DNA from: DAOUJI01 sp965197415
GTDB taxonomy: Bacteria; Chloroflexota; Dehalococcoidia; Lucifugimonadales; JAGWBF01
NCBI GenBank assembly: GCA_965197415.1
Contig: OZ240207.1
Coordinates: 62,001 to 126,000 of the forward strand
Length of the DNA: 64,000 bases
Direction of reading: 5' to 3'
Below are positions 26,024 through 33,979 of this stretch, piece after piece. A program made the translations under genes and the position numbers. Numbering within the stretch: position 1 is the first letter of the stretch; the number at the start of each line of letters is the position of its first letter. Under the pieces are notes generated by a model, which worked only from the letters and a program-made list of their open reading frames with translations, was not told where the DNA came from and searched no databases.

Positions 26024-27137
26024 ACGCGGCGGCCGCCGGTTGGAAGCCCAACTGTTCGAGGGTAATCTTCAACGTGCTGAGGACTTCATCGATGTCGCTT
26101 TCAGGCACGTGTCCCAGGTGGCCGACCCGGAATATCTTCCCGGTGAGGGTCCCTTGACCTCCGGCCAGAACCACCGAATGTTCTTGGAGCATTATCGAGG
26201 ACAGCTGCCCCACGTCGACTCCTTCAGGAGCTTTCACCGAGGTCACGGTGTCGGAAGCGTGGGAAGGCGCCGCCAGCATCTCAAGTCCCAACGCTTTCAG
26301 GCCGCTGCGGGTATATTCCGCTATGTGACGGTGACGCTCGAACACGTTCCCCATGCCTTCGTCCAGCAGCATCCGCAGCGCTTCATCCAAACCGTAGAAT
26401 ATGGACACGCTGGGAGTCCAGGGCGTTTGGCCCCGTTCCAGGTAGCTTTGGGCCCGCTCTAAGTCAAAGTAGTAACGGGGCATTGAGGCCCGCTCTCGAG
26501 CGGACCATGCCTCGTCGCTCATGCTGATGAACGCCAGCCCCGGAGGGACCATCAGCCCCTTCTGTGACGCCGTGCATACCACGTCCACGTTCCACAGGTC
26601 AGTGGGGAGCGGCACGCAACCCATGCTGCTGATGGCGTCAACGATGAAGAGCTTTCCGAACTCTCCCTTCACCACCTTGGAGATGGTCTCTATGTCATTG
26701 GTGACGCCGGTGGAGGTCTCGTTGTGAGTTATGAGCACCGTTGATATGTCGGGGTCGTCGTTGAGAGCCTTTCGTATGGCGTCGGGGTCGGCTGCGAGGC
26801 CCATCTCCACGTCCATGCGGACTACGTCAGCGCCGTAAATCTGAGCAACTTCACTGAAGCGGTCGCCAAAATACCCGATGCTCACGGCGAGGACCTTGTC
26901 TCCGGGGGACAGGGTGTTCACCACTGCCGCTTCCAAAGTTCCCGTACCGGATGAGGAGAGGATGTACATCCGGTTCTGGGTCATGAACACGTGCTTGAGG
27001 TTCTCGGTGCACCGCTCGATCATCTCCTTGAACTCCGGGCCGCGGTGATTGATCATGGGCTGGGCCATGACGTCGATGACTTCCTGGGGAAGGGGAGTCG
27101 GCCCTGGAGTCCTGAGGTTTTGCTTGGGGATTTTCAC
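26022..27137 (-). CDS. Class V aminotransferase (serine/alanine-glyoxylate type; probable phosphoserine aminotransferase role)
   Basis: A 371-residue PLP enzyme. Lys193 in CTASQKGLMVPPGL is the Schiff-base lysine. THNETSTGVTNDIETI and IVDAISSMGC (with Asp167) are class V signatures for the phosphate and ring contacts. LRTPGPTPLPQEV at the start is typical of alanine-glyoxylate/serine-pyruvate aminotransferases. Because it precedes serA in the same operon, it most likely converts phosphohydroxypyruvate to phosphoserine, as in other bacteria that lack a classical serC. The GTG start follows an excellent GGAGGAGA site. Confidence 0.9.
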   Translation of the reverse strand: MKIPKQNLRTPGPTPLPQEVIDVMAQPMINHRGPEFKEMIERCTENLKHVFMTQNRMYILSSSGTGTLEAAVVNTLSPGDKVLAVSIGYFGDRFSEVAQIYGADVVRMDVEMGLAADPDAIRKALNDDPDISTVLITHNETSTGVTNDIETISKVVKGEFGKLFIVDAISSMGCVPLPTDLWNVDVVCTASQKGLMVPPGLAFISMSDEAWSARERASMPRYYFDLERAQSYLERGQTPWTPSVSIFYGLDEALRMLLDEGMGNVFERHRHIAEYTRSGLKALGLEMLAAPSHASDTVTSVKAPEGVDVGQLSSIMLQEHSVVLAGGQGTLTGKIFRVGHLGHVPESDIDEVLSTLKITLEQLGFQPAAAA

Positions 27138-27169
27138 TTCTCCTCCTGGGGTTGGTCTCAGACCTGCGT

Positions 27170-28381
27170 CTATTCCTGAGATTCTATCTTGAGGTATCTG
27201 CGTCTGCCTATCTTTAGGACGCTTCCTGGACGGAGCCGGACGCTGTCGGAGGTCACCTTCTCGCCGTCCACCTGCACGGCTCCCTGTGAGATGAGACGTC
27301 TAACCTCGCCCTTGCTGGCTGCTACGGAGGCTTCCACCAGCACGTCGGCGATGGAGAAGGACCCACCGTCCTGGGCTAAGCCTTTCAGAGCGTACCTGTC
27401 CATCTCTTCGGGAGCTTGGCGTTGTTGTATGACTCTCTCGAAATGGGTCCTGGCTTCGGTGGCTTCAGAGGGGCTGTGGAACTGGGCAGTTATCTCCTCC
27501 GCCAACCGTTTCTTGGGTTCCATGGGGTTCAACGACCCGCCGCCCATCGCCTGGTCCATATCCTTGATCTCCAGCATGGGAACGTCGGTCAGCAAGGTAA
27601 AGTATTCGATGACCACCTGGTCAGGGAGGGACATGACCTTGCCGTACATCTCGTTGGGAGGGTCTTCCACTGCGATGTAATTGCCGAGGCTCTTGCTCAT
27701 CTTCTGGACGCCGTCAGTGCCCACCAGGATTGGCACCATAAAGCATTGCTGCGGTGTCTGCCCCATCATCTCCTGGAGCTCGCGGCCCACCAACAGGTTG
27801 AATTTCTGGTCCGTGCCGCCGAACTCCACGTCGGATTCGATGACCACCGAGTCGTAGGCCTGGAGAAGGGGGTAGAGCAGCTCGGTCACGGCGATGGGCC
27901 GGTGGGCCTGGAACCTGTTGGCAAAGTCGGCTCTGTCCAGGAATTGAGCGACTGTAAAGCGGCTGGTGAGACCAAGCACGTCAGCCAGGGTGAACTTGCC
28001 GAACCACTCGCTCTGCCACACGGCTTCGGTCTTGTCCTTGTCTATCACCTTGAAGAACTGTCGCATGTAGGACTCGGCGTTGGCCACCACCTCTTCGTGG
28101 GTGAGCATGGGGCGGGTGGCCGATTCGCCGCTGGGGTCTCCTATCTGGGCCGTCCAGTCCCCTACGATGAGGATAACGTGGTGTCCCAGGTCTTGCAGTT
28201 TCCGGAGCTTTCTCAGCCCCACCACGTGGCCCAGGTGGATGTCTGGCCGGCTGGGGTCGAACCCCATCTTCAGACGCATTGGTTTGCCGCCCTGGAGCCG
28301 CTCGATGAACTCTTCCCGGACGATGATTTCGCTGACGCCCCTCTTGGCGATCAGGTCTAGGGTTTGTTCGTCAAGCGGCAT
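27170..28381 (-). CDS. tyrS: Tyrosyl-tRNA synthetase
   Basis: Charges tRNA-Tyr with tyrosine. The 403 residues have the class I motifs HLGH (49-52) and KMSKS (227-231). GFDPSRPDIHLGH near residue 40 and the FGGTDQKFNLLVGRELQ segment are typical of the longer TyrRS branch (TyrZ-like). A C-terminal S4 RNA-binding domain spans about 340-403 (VRRLISQGAVQVDGEKV). It lies 12 bases behind ribF and 32 before the aminotransferase, so it is mid-operon. No T-box leader is seen upstream. Confidence 0.96.
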   Translation of the reverse strand: MPLDEQTLDLIAKRGVSEIIVREEFIERLQGGKPMRLKMGFDPSRPDIHLGHVVGLRKLRKLQDLGHHVILIVGDWTAQIGDPSGESATRPMLTHEEVVANAESYMRQFFKVIDKDKTEAVWQSEWFGKFTLADVLGLTSRFTVAQFLDRADFANRFQAHRPIAVTELLYPLLQAYDSVVIESDVEFGGTDQKFNLLVGRELQEMMGQTPQQCFMVPILVGTDGVQKMSKSLGNYIAVEDPPNEMYGKVMSLPDQVVIEYFTLLTDVPMLEIKDMDQAMGGGSLNPMEPKKRLAEEITAQFHSPSEATEARTHFERVIQQRQAPEEMDRYALKGLAQDGGSFSIADVLVEASVAASKGEVRRLISQGAVQVDGEKVTSDSVRLRPGSVLKIGRRRYLKIESQE

Positions 28382-28393
28382 GGGACCTCATGC

Positions 28394-29338
28394 TCATGGC
28401 CCCGCACCAAGGGTAGGCGCTGTAGAGAGAATGTCCTGGGTCTGCTCCACGTCCAGCTTCATCTGTTCTACTAGGGTTTCTACGCTGGAAAAGGTGAGTT
28501 CGTCCCGTATTCGGCGCACGAACTCAAGCCTCATGGGCTTGCCGTATATGTCTTCGTCGAAGTTGAGGATGAAGGCTTCTATGGTCATGCCGTGGATGCC
28601 GAAGGTCGGCCTGTATCCTATGCAGGTGGCGGCCATTATTCGCCGCCCTTCCACGACAGCCCAAGTGGCGTAGATGCCCTTCATTGGGATGGCGATGTCG
28701 TCAGCCACGGAAAGATTGGCCGTGGGGAACCCGATGGTCCGACCCCGGCGGTCTCCTTCCACGATGGTCCCGCTCAGGGAAAAGGAACGCCCCAGCATCC
28801 TGGACGCCTTCTCCACGTTGCCCTCGGCGATGAGCTCCCGTATGGCTCCTGTGTGAATGGCCTCACCGTCCAGGTCCACGGGGTCAACCTGTTCCACGTC
28901 GAAGCCCATCGATTCCCCCAGCTTCTTCAGGGTGGAGAGGTTGCCCTCTCTTCTGTAGCCGATGGCGAAGTCCGGCCCTACGACTAGAGCCTTCATGCCC
29001 AGGTTCGTTTGTAGCAGCGACACGAACTCTTCGGCCCTTATCCGGGACACTTCCATTGTGAAGTCCACGTCGACCACCGCCGACACGCCCTGGTCGCGTA
29101 TGTGCTTGAGCCGTTCGTCCAGAGGAGTGATGTAACGCACCTGGGCGTCGGGCAGCAGCACGGACCTGGGAGTGTTCCTGAAGGACAGGACGGCGGGCTC
29201 TAGGCCCCGGGCCCGGGCCGTTTCCTTTGTGGCGTTAATCAGGTGTTGATGGCCCAGGTGCACTCCGTCAAAGGTCCCTATGGTGACAGCGGTGTCTCGC
29301 GAGAGAGACAGTTGTTGAAGTTGGTCTTTGATTGTCAT
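28394..29338 (-). CDS. ribF: Bifunctional riboflavin kinase / FAD synthetase
   Basis: Phosphorylates riboflavin to FMN and adenylates FMN to FAD. The 314 residues have an N-terminal nucleotidyltransferase with GTFDGVHLGH (21-30) and a C-terminal flavokinase domain with GRTIGFPTANLS (199-210). GMTIEAFILNFDEDIYGKP later in the chain is the second flavokinase signature. It is the first gene of the six-gene minus-strand operon, with its own promoter about 90 bases upstream and a hairpin in the leader. No FMN riboswitch signature is present. Confidence 0.96.
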   Translation of the reverse strand: MTIKDQLQQLSLSRDTAVTIGTFDGVHLGHQHLINATKETARARGLEPAVLSFRNTPRSVLLPDAQVRYITPLDERLKHIRDQGVSAVVDVDFTMEVSRIRAEEFVSLLQTNLGMKALVVGPDFAIGYRREGNLSTLKKLGESMGFDVEQVDPVDLDGEAIHTGAIRELIAEGNVEKASRMLGRSFSLSGTIVEGDRRGRTIGFPTANLSVADDIAIPMKGIYATWAVVEGRRIMAATCIGYRPTFGIHGMTIEAFILNFDEDIYGKPMRLEFVRRIRDELTFSSVETLVEQMKLDVEQTQDILSTAPTLGAGP

Positions 29339-29349
29339 CTAATAGCTAT

Positions 29350-29375
29350 AGAGGCTCCTCAAAAAGGGAGCCTCT
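29350..29375 (-). promoter_or_regulatory. Hairpin in the ribF leader
   Basis: A 9-bp stem AGAGGCTCC (29350-29358) / GGAGCCTCT (29367-29375) lies 12 bases before the ribF start, between the ribF promoter and its coding region. No T run follows on the minus strand; on the plus strand TTTATC follows. It might attenuate or gate ribF translation. As a terminator it would suit plus-strand transcripts, but no plus-strand gene ends here. Confidence 0.5.
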
Positions 29376-29422
29376 TTATCGCGTCGATTTCAGGTGAGCA
29401 CGGCTCTTTGTTGACGATTCGG

Positions 29423-29451
29423 ATGGTAGCATAGCCTATATGGAGCGTCAA
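29423..29451 (-). promoter_or_regulatory. Predicted promoter of the ribF operon
   Basis: On the minus strand, TTGACG (complement of 29446-29451) is a near-perfect -35, followed by a 17-base spacer and TACCAT (complement of 29423-29428) within the extended -10 TGCTACCAT. Confidence 0.7.
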
Positions 29452-29480
29452 CTTGAACCGCGTGCCAGAAGGCGCAGAAA

Positions 29481-30509
29481 TCAGGCGGGAGCAGCGGCGG
29501 ATGCCTTCCCGATGGCTTTAGCCACGGCCTTGACCTGCGGCATAAGGTCGGTGAAGGCGTCGAAGGTGAGAGCCTGAGCGCCGTCGCACTTTGCCACGCT
29601 GGGGTTGGGGTGCACGTCCACGATTACGCCGTGGGCCCCGGCGGCCACCGATGCAACCGTCATGGGGCTTACGAGGCTGGCCTTGCCCGTGCTGTGGCTG
29701 GGGTCAGCCACTACGGGAAGGTGGCACAGGTCCTTTATCACCGGCATGGCCGAGAGGTCGAGGGTAAACCTGGTGCCCGTCTCAAAGGTGCGTATGCCGC
29801 GTTCACACAGGACTACCTCGTGGTTGCCCCCAGCAAGGATGTACTCAGCCGACAGCAGCCACTCCTCGTAGGACATGGAGAAGCCGCGCTTCAGGAGCAC
29901 AGGCTTCCTGATCTTGCCCACTTCGTCTAGGAGGTTGAAGTTCTGAGCGTTTCGCGTCCCGACCTGAAGCATGTCGGCGTATTGGGCCACCATGCCCACG
30001 TCCTCCGGCGCCATGACCTCGGTGACTATGGGCAGGCCCGTTTCTTCACGGGCCTTGGCCAGCAGTTGAAGGCCCTGCACGCCCATTCCCCGGAAACTGT
30101 AGGGTGATGACCTGGGCTTGAATGCTCCTCCCCTGAGGATGGTTGCGCCCTGGGCTTTGACCAGTTGGGCGGTGGAGATGACCTGCTCTTCGTCTTCCAC
30201 GGCGCAAGGCCCAGCCATGACTACGAAGTCATCTCCCCCTATGGGCACGCCTCCCACTTTGATGATGGTGTCGTCCGGTTTGAATTCCCGGCTGCACAGC
30301 TTGTAGGGTTTGGATATGGGGACCACCTCAAGCACCCCGTCCATTCGCCCCAGTTCATCCCGCAGCTCCGGGAATATGGAACCCAGGACGCCCACAACGG
30401 TGCGCTCGGCGCCTTCAGAGACCTGCGCGCTCAGACCGTGACCGGTGATTCTTCGGCGGACCTGGTCAAGGTCCGACTCGGTGCTGTCTCTCCTCATTAC
30501 GACAATCAT
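29481..30509 (-). CDS. aroF: 3-deoxy-7-phosphoheptulonate synthase (DAHP synthase, type I-beta)
   Basis: Condenses PEP and erythrose 4-phosphate, opening the shikimate pathway. The 342-residue form has an N-terminal ferredoxin-like regulatory domain (about 1-75, MIVVMRRDSTESDLDQ), as in the Thermotoga-type enzyme, then the barrel with MAGPCAVEDEEQV (Cys101 binds metal) and DPSHSTGKASLV. The N-terminal domain usually mediates inhibition by tyrosine or phenylalanine. ATG is chosen because GGAAGG lies just upstream and it begins the regulatory domain; an upstream frame extension has no support. It follows aroH by 46 bases in a trpA-aroH-aroF operon. Confidence 0.95.
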   Translation of the reverse strand: MIVVMRRDSTESDLDQVRRRITGHGLSAQVSEGAERTVVGVLGSIFPELRDELGRMDGVLEVVPISKPYKLCSREFKPDDTIIKVGGVPIGGDDFVVMAGPCAVEDEEQVISTAQLVKAQGATILRGGAFKPRSSPYSFRGMGVQGLQLLAKAREETGLPIVTEVMAPEDVGMVAQYADMLQVGTRNAQNFNLLDEVGKIRKPVLLKRGFSMSYEEWLLSAEYILAGGNHEVVLCERGIRTFETGTRFTLDLSAMPVIKDLCHLPVVADPSHSTGKASLVSPMTVASVAAGAHGVIVDVHPNPSVAKCDGAQALTFDAFTDLMPQVKAVAKAIGKASAAAPA

Positions 30510-30555
30510 GTTGGTTATCCTTCCTGCCTGCTGTTGTTGACTTTTGTTTGGGAGG

Positions 30556-30927
30556 TTAGGACGCGTCCAGCGTCTGAGCACGTAGGTTCACGGCCCCGTT
30601 CAAATAGACCGTCTCCAATTCCTCCGGTTGTTTCTCGGTGTTCACCATTAACAGAATGCGAATGCAAAGGGGTAGGCTTCCGGGTACGTCGATTTCATGG
30701 CTGCACATCAGGGCCGTGGTGTCCCAGCCCATCTCTCTGACAGCGGTGGCCGGGTAGGCGGCGTTCAGGTCCAACGTTGTGGTGAAGAAAACTGCCGCCA
30801 CCTGTTCTTTCTCTACATTGTTGATCCGTACGGTCTCATTGAAAAGCTCCCGCGTGGCCTCGAAAATCGCCTCGCGGGTGTTCTCGGAGGCCGTGGTGGC
30901 TCCTCTGATGCCCCTGCACGCCATCAT
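30556..30927 (-). CDS. aroH: Chorismate mutase, AroH class
   Basis: Rearranges chorismate to prephenate for phenylalanine and tyrosine synthesis. The 123 residues match the trimeric Bacillus-type enzyme. Arg8 (RGIRGATT), Cys75 and Glu78 (MCSHEIDV), Arg90 (LCIRILL) and Tyr108 (VYLNGA) correspond to the known active-site residues. This is the less common alternative to the AroQ helical type. Its ATG overlaps the trpA stop (ATGA), so translation is coupled. The active site appears complete. Confidence 0.95.
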   Translation of the reverse strand: MMACRGIRGATTASENTREAIFEATRELFNETVRINNVEKEQVAAVFFTTTLDLNAAYPATAVREMGWDTTALMCSHEIDVPGSLPLCIRILLMVNTEKQPEELETVYLNGAVNLRAQTLDAS

Positions 30928-31754
30928 AGGGTCGCTCCCTCGCTGGCCGTGACATTGCCGCTGCCCGCCAGGCTTCGGACGTACTCCTTGGCCCGCTGCA
31001 CCATCTCGCTCCGAGGAGGTTCCATGACCACCCGCATCAGGCCGGCGCCGACCACGGCTGCGTCGGCGTGGCCCTTCAATGCTTCGACGTGGTCTCTCCG
31101 GGATATGCCGAACCCTACGGCAAGGGGAAGGGACGTATGCTGGCGTACTCTCTTGAGCAGGTCGAACACCCCTTCCGGCAACCGGTCCCTGACTACTCCT
31201 GTCACTCCCGTCAGGCTGACGCAGTAGATGAAGCCTGACGCGCTCTCACAGGCCAGCTGAATCCGGCTGTCTACGCTGGTGGGCGCCAGCAGGGGCACCA
31301 CGTCCAGAGAAGCCGCCCTGCATTCGTCGATCAGGGGGCCGGCTTCGTCGGTGGGCAGGTCGGGAACGATGACGCCGTCGAGTCCCGCCTGGTTGGCGTC
31401 CCTGGCAAACTCATGCAATCCGTAGCTGAGAAACGGGTTGTAGTAGCCCATGAACAGCAAGGGCGTGTCGGGCATTCTGGGGCGCAGCCTGGCCGTCAGC
31501 TTTATGCAGTCTTCGAGCGTCACGTTGTTCAGCAAGGCCTGATGGCTCGTCTCCTGGATGGTGGCGCCGTCGGCCAACGGGTCGCTGAACGGGACTCCCA
31601 GCTCGATGATGTCGGCTCCCGACTCCGCCAGAGCGGGGACCAGTTCTTCGGTGGCGTCCATGTCCGGGTAACCGACGGTGGCATAGAGGATTATGCCTGT
31701 GCGGCCTTCCCGGTCCAATTGCTGGAATTTGCTCGTGATCCTGCTGGCGTACAC
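30924..31754 (-). CDS. trpA: Tryptophan synthase alpha subunit
   Basis: Cleaves indole-glycerol phosphate to indole and glyceraldehyde 3-phosphate; TrpB, not in the window, then uses the indole. The 276 residues contain the catalytic Glu51 in IIELGVPFSDPLADG and Asp62 of the same motif, plus GFGISRRDHVEAL for phosphate binding. The GTG start gives a normal N-terminus. It leads the trpA-aroH-aroF operon, unusual in being separated from trpB, so subunit balance would need coordination with another locus. Confidence 0.95.
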   Translation of the reverse strand: MYASRITSKFQQLDREGRTGIILYATVGYPDMDATEELVPALAESGADIIELGVPFSDPLADGATIQETSHQALLNNVTLEDCIKLTARLRPRMPDTPLLFMGYYNPFLSYGLHEFARDANQAGLDGVIVPDLPTDEAGPLIDECRAASLDVVPLLAPTSVDSRIQLACESASGFIYCVSLTGVTGVVRDRLPEGVFDLLKRVRQHTSLPLAVGFGISRRDHVEALKGHADAAVVGAGLMRVVMEPPRSEMVQRAKEYVRSLAGSGNVTASEGATL

Positions 31755-31808
31755 TGGGTCAGTAGCGGTCTATGAGTGTATGACACACGGTTCGGATTAT
31801 CATCGGAC

Positions 31809-31817
31809 AGTATATCA
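31809..31817 (-). promoter_or_regulatory. Extended -10 of the trpA-aroH-aroF operon
   Basis: On the minus strand TGATATACT (TATACT complement of 31809-31814) lies about 55 bases before the trpA start. No good -35 is visible, as expected for an extended -10 promoter. Confidence 0.5.
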
Positions 31818-31838
31818 CATGACGCCGCCCCGCTCTGC

Positions 31839-31856
31839 GGCTACAGCGAAACGGCG
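31839..31856. repeat. 18-bp direct repeat, left copy, flanking vapBC
   Basis: GGCTACAGCGAAACGGCG is identical to 32681-32698, which is the 3' end of the CPBP protease gene including its stop codon. The two copies bracket the vapBC module, like a target-site or attachment-site duplication. Similarity ends abruptly on both sides. Confidence 0.7.
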
Positions 31857-31903
31857 CGAGACCGCTTCTGACGGCGACTCGTCAGGAGGCTGAAAAGGGC
31901 TCC

Positions 31904-31959
31904 TTGACCGGGGATTGGGAGACAGGTATGGTGACTAGTAGTGACTCACATAATGAGTC
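31904..31959 (+). promoter_or_regulatory. vapBC promoter with palindromic operator
   Basis: TTGACC (31904-31909), a 17-base spacer and TATGGT (31927-31932) form a good promoter. Just downstream lies GACTCA-N5-TGAGTC (31943-31959), preceded by a direct repeat of GTGACT (31931 and 31941). A palindrome over the start region is the usual site where VapB, alone or with VapC, represses its own operon. Confidence 0.65.
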
Positions 31960-31974
31960 GGACGGAGACACGAC

Positions 31975-32238
31975 GTGAACCAGCTTACGATCAGAGGCTT
32001 TAACGATGAGTTGGCGGAAAGCATACGGCAGCTCGCCAAGCGTGACGGAATCTCTCTGAATCAGGCCGCTCTCAAGCTGCTCCGCAAGGGAGCCGGCCTG
32101 GCGGACGGCAGGGATAACCCGAAAGCGATAGGCTCTTCATTAGACGACTTGTTTGGCTCCTGGAGCCGCGAAGAAGCGGAATCGTTCAATGTCGCCCTTG
32201 ACATATTCGAGGTGGTTGATGAGTCGGCTTGGAAATGA
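31975..32238 (+). CDS. vapB: VapB/FitA-type antitoxin (ribbon-helix-helix)
   Basis: 87 residues beginning MNQLTIRGFNDELAESIRQL, the FitA/VapB ribbon-helix-helix DNA-binding pattern, with SLNQAALKLLRKGAGL completing the second helix. The C-terminal part (FGSWSREEAESFNVALDIFE) is the usual flexible segment that wraps the toxin. It starts with GTG; the stop overlaps the toxin ATG as ATGA, giving coupled synthesis. It is preceded by its own promoter and palindrome. The module lies between 18-bp direct repeats, suggesting acquisition as a unit. Confidence 0.88.
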   Translation: MNQLTIRGFNDELAESIRQLAKRDGISLNQAALKLLRKGAGLADGRDNPKAIGSSLDDLFGSWSREEAESFNVALDIFEVVDESAWK

Positions 32239-32630
32239 GAATCCTGCTCGATTCAAACGCCTACTCCGAATTTATGAGGGGTAATCGGTACGTGAGAGAC
32301 CTTGTGCAGGGCGCTGAAGAAGTGTTGTTCTCGGCTGTCGTGGTAGGAGAACAGTTGTTTGGCTTCCGACAAGGTCAACATTTCGAGAAGAACCTGGGAG
32401 AACTTCGCTCTTTCCTCAACCGTCCGTACGTATCGTTTGTTCCCGTAAGCCTCGTGACTGCAGACCGCTACTCTCGGATAATGGTTTCACTAAAAGCCAA
32501 AGGACGCCCAATTCCGACGAACGATGTATGGATTGCGGCGCACGCTATGGAGATGGGCGCAGACCTTGTTTCTGCCGACGGGCATTTCGAGTATGTAGAC
32601 GGGATCGCATGGGTTAGAGTCACGGCATAG
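32235..32630 (+). CDS. vapC: VapC-type PIN-domain toxin
   Basis: A 131-residue PIN-domain ribonuclease. The four acidic metal-binding residues are visible: Asp6 (LLDSNAYSEF), Glu39 (VVGEQLFGF), Asp97 (PTNDVWIAAHA) and Asp115 (VSADGHF). VapC toxins cleave tRNA or rRNA and are neutralised by the cognate VapB. The ATG overlapping the antitoxin stop is preferred to an in-frame TTG two codons earlier. All catalytic residues are intact, so the toxin is probably active. Confidence 0.9.
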   Translation: MRILLDSNAYSEFMRGNRYVRDLVQGAEEVLFSAVVVGEQLFGFRQGQHFEKNLGELRSFLNRPYVSFVPVSLVTADRYSRIMVSLKAKGRPIPTNDVWIAAHAMEMGADLVSADGHFEYVDGIAWVRVTA

Positions 32631-32680
32631 CGGTGCTGAAACCCTTTGGTGGCGGGATCGCCGGACAAGGTGTGTCTCTA

Positions 32681-32698
32681 GGCTACAGCGAAACGGCG
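32681..32698. repeat. 18-bp direct repeat, right copy, at the CPBP gene 3' end
   Basis: Identical to 31839-31856. Read on the minus strand it encodes the last residues LAVSL-stop of the CPBP protease, so the left copy probably derives from this gene end. Confidence 0.7.
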
Positions 32699-33447
32699 AG
32701 GGCCAGGGCGTTTTGGAGAGCGTGGGCGACCAGGGGCGGCCAGATGGAACCGGTCTGGTGATAGAGCCAGGCCAGCATCACGCCGGTTACGAATATAGGC
32801 AGCATCACCTTTGGGTCTACGTGAAAGACGGCGAAAATCGCCCCGCTGACCGCCAGCGCCCAACCCAATCCCAAACGGGTGCGCAGAGCCGGAAATATAA
32901 AGCCGCGGAAGAACACCTCTTCCGTGAACGGCCCGATGACCACAATCATCAGGACAGACGCCGCGACACCAGCCCCGCCGAGGATTGCCTCCTCGGTAAT
33001 CCCTTGATCGGGCTGCAGGTTCTCCAACCCGGCCGCATTCAGAATCGCCCCGTATGCGACGATGAACCCTATGCTTCCACCGAAGGCCAGGGCGGTGTAC
33101 ATCAAGTGCGCTGAAGTCCTGGGAGTGGGCAGCCGCAGTCCAAGGGACCTTAGAGGGACCTGAAAGCTCAGTGGGCCCAAGACGTAGCACGAGGCGAGTT
33201 GCGCGGCTCCCAGCACTCCTCCCAGGACAAGCAGGGAGATGGCCGGGCTGATGTCCCCTATCGCGTTTTCGTATATGGAATGGAGGACCAGCAGAGCTAT
33301 GGTGGCCAGGATGACGGCGGCGATGCCCGCGGCGACGTACGGGAGCGTCCACGGGGCAGTGGGGTCCGCGGAGTCGTCGGAAGGGCCGGGAACGCCCGGC
33401 GGGGTGTGGAGGTCTGGCTCCGGATTGGGGGTGGGTGTTTCATCCAC
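32683..33447 (-). CDS. CPBP family intramembrane metalloprotease (CAAX protease-like)
   Basis: A 254-residue membrane protein with a disordered, Pro-rich cytosolic N-terminus (1-32) and about seven to eight helices. The Abi/CPBP motifs are present: motif 1 EEVFFRG (Glu176-Glu177, Arg181), motif 2 FAVFH (His209) and motif 3 HALQN (His242, Asn246), which together bind zinc. Such proteases process lipidated proteins or peptides, and some serve in bacteriocin immunity or abortive infection. It has a strong promoter of its own and sits between vapBC and the AIPR operon. The last codons form one copy of the 18-bp repeat. Confidence 0.92.
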   Translation of the reverse strand: MDETPTPNPEPDLHTPPGVPGPSDDSADPTAPWTLPYVAAGIAAVILATIALLVLHSIYENAIGDISPAISLLVLGGVLGAAQLASCYVLGPLSFQVPLRSLGLRLPTPRTSAHLMYTALAFGGSIGFIVAYGAILNAAGLENLQPDQGITEEAILGGAGVAASVLMIVVIGPFTEEVFFRGFIFPALRTRLGLGWALAVSGAIFAVFHVDPKVMLPIFVTGVMLAWLYHQTGSIWPPLVAHALQNALALAVSL

Positions 33448-33498
33448 AGGGTGCGTTCGCTATCGGCGCCCCTCGCCAGCGGGCGCCTACTGCCTGAC

Positions 33499-33528
33499 AG
33501 TATAGGAAATCCCGTTCTCGGGCGTCAA
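33499..33528 (-). promoter_or_regulatory. Predicted promoter of the CPBP protease gene
   Basis: On the minus strand TTGACG (complement of 33523-33528), an 18-base spacer and TATACT (complement of 33499-33504). It is about 50 bases before the ATG. Confidence 0.7.
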
Positions 33529-33644
33529 CAAACAGGGCCTCACAACCCGCTGTCCGCAGGAATGGCGTGTAGGTTGTGAAGCTGCCAACAGCATATTGGC
33601 GATTCTGATAAACTTAACACAATATTCTGTGCAGGCGGTGCATC

Positions 33645-33977
33645 ATGGGGTTGGACGTAGGAGTGGTAACGATAAAATATCTGGAGAGGCCCGGAACTCC
33701 CGTCCGTGATTTCCTATTTCATTTGGCCAGCGACGTGTCGTTAGGGTTCAACGACGAGGAATACGAAGAAGAGACCCATGACGACGAGCACTACACGTGG
33801 GGAGGCGGCTGGGGAGGAAACACCTTCGTCGAGTTTAGTCGACCGTATCTGGATTGGAAAGCTAATCAGTGGGTTAACAGCCAGGACATCGGCACAGAAG
33901 CAAAAGACGCTGTGGAGAGTTGGCTCGCGAAACTGCCTTGGACCGACGACATAATAATGCTTCATCTGGGGGCCTAA
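33645..33977 (+). CDS. Hypothetical 110-residue protein, partner of AIPR
   Basis: I recognise no family. The protein starts MGLDVGVVTIKYLERPGTPV, has a central acidic cluster (FNDEEYEEETHDDEHYTW) and a Trp/Gly motif WGGGWGGNTF, and ends with an amphipathic helix AKDAVESWLAKLPW. No membrane segment or known catalytic motif is seen. AGGCGG lies 6 bases before the ATG. Its stop is only 2 bases before the AIPR start, so the two are translated together. This suggests a specificity, inhibitor or sensor subunit for AIPR. The acidic patch could mimic nucleic acid, which is speculation. Confidence 0.75.
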   Translation: MGLDVGVVTIKYLERPGTPVRDFLFHLASDVSLGFNDEEYEEETHDDEHYTWGGGWGGNTFVEFSRPYLDWKANQWVNSQDIGTEAKDAVESWLAKLPWTDDIIMLHLGA

Positions 33978-33979
33978 CG

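Noticed and set aside
29339..29480. FMN riboswitch upstream of ribF
   Set aside because: The conserved FMN-element blocks (such as AGGGGTGAAATTCC-type segments) are absent; only one simple hairpin is seen.
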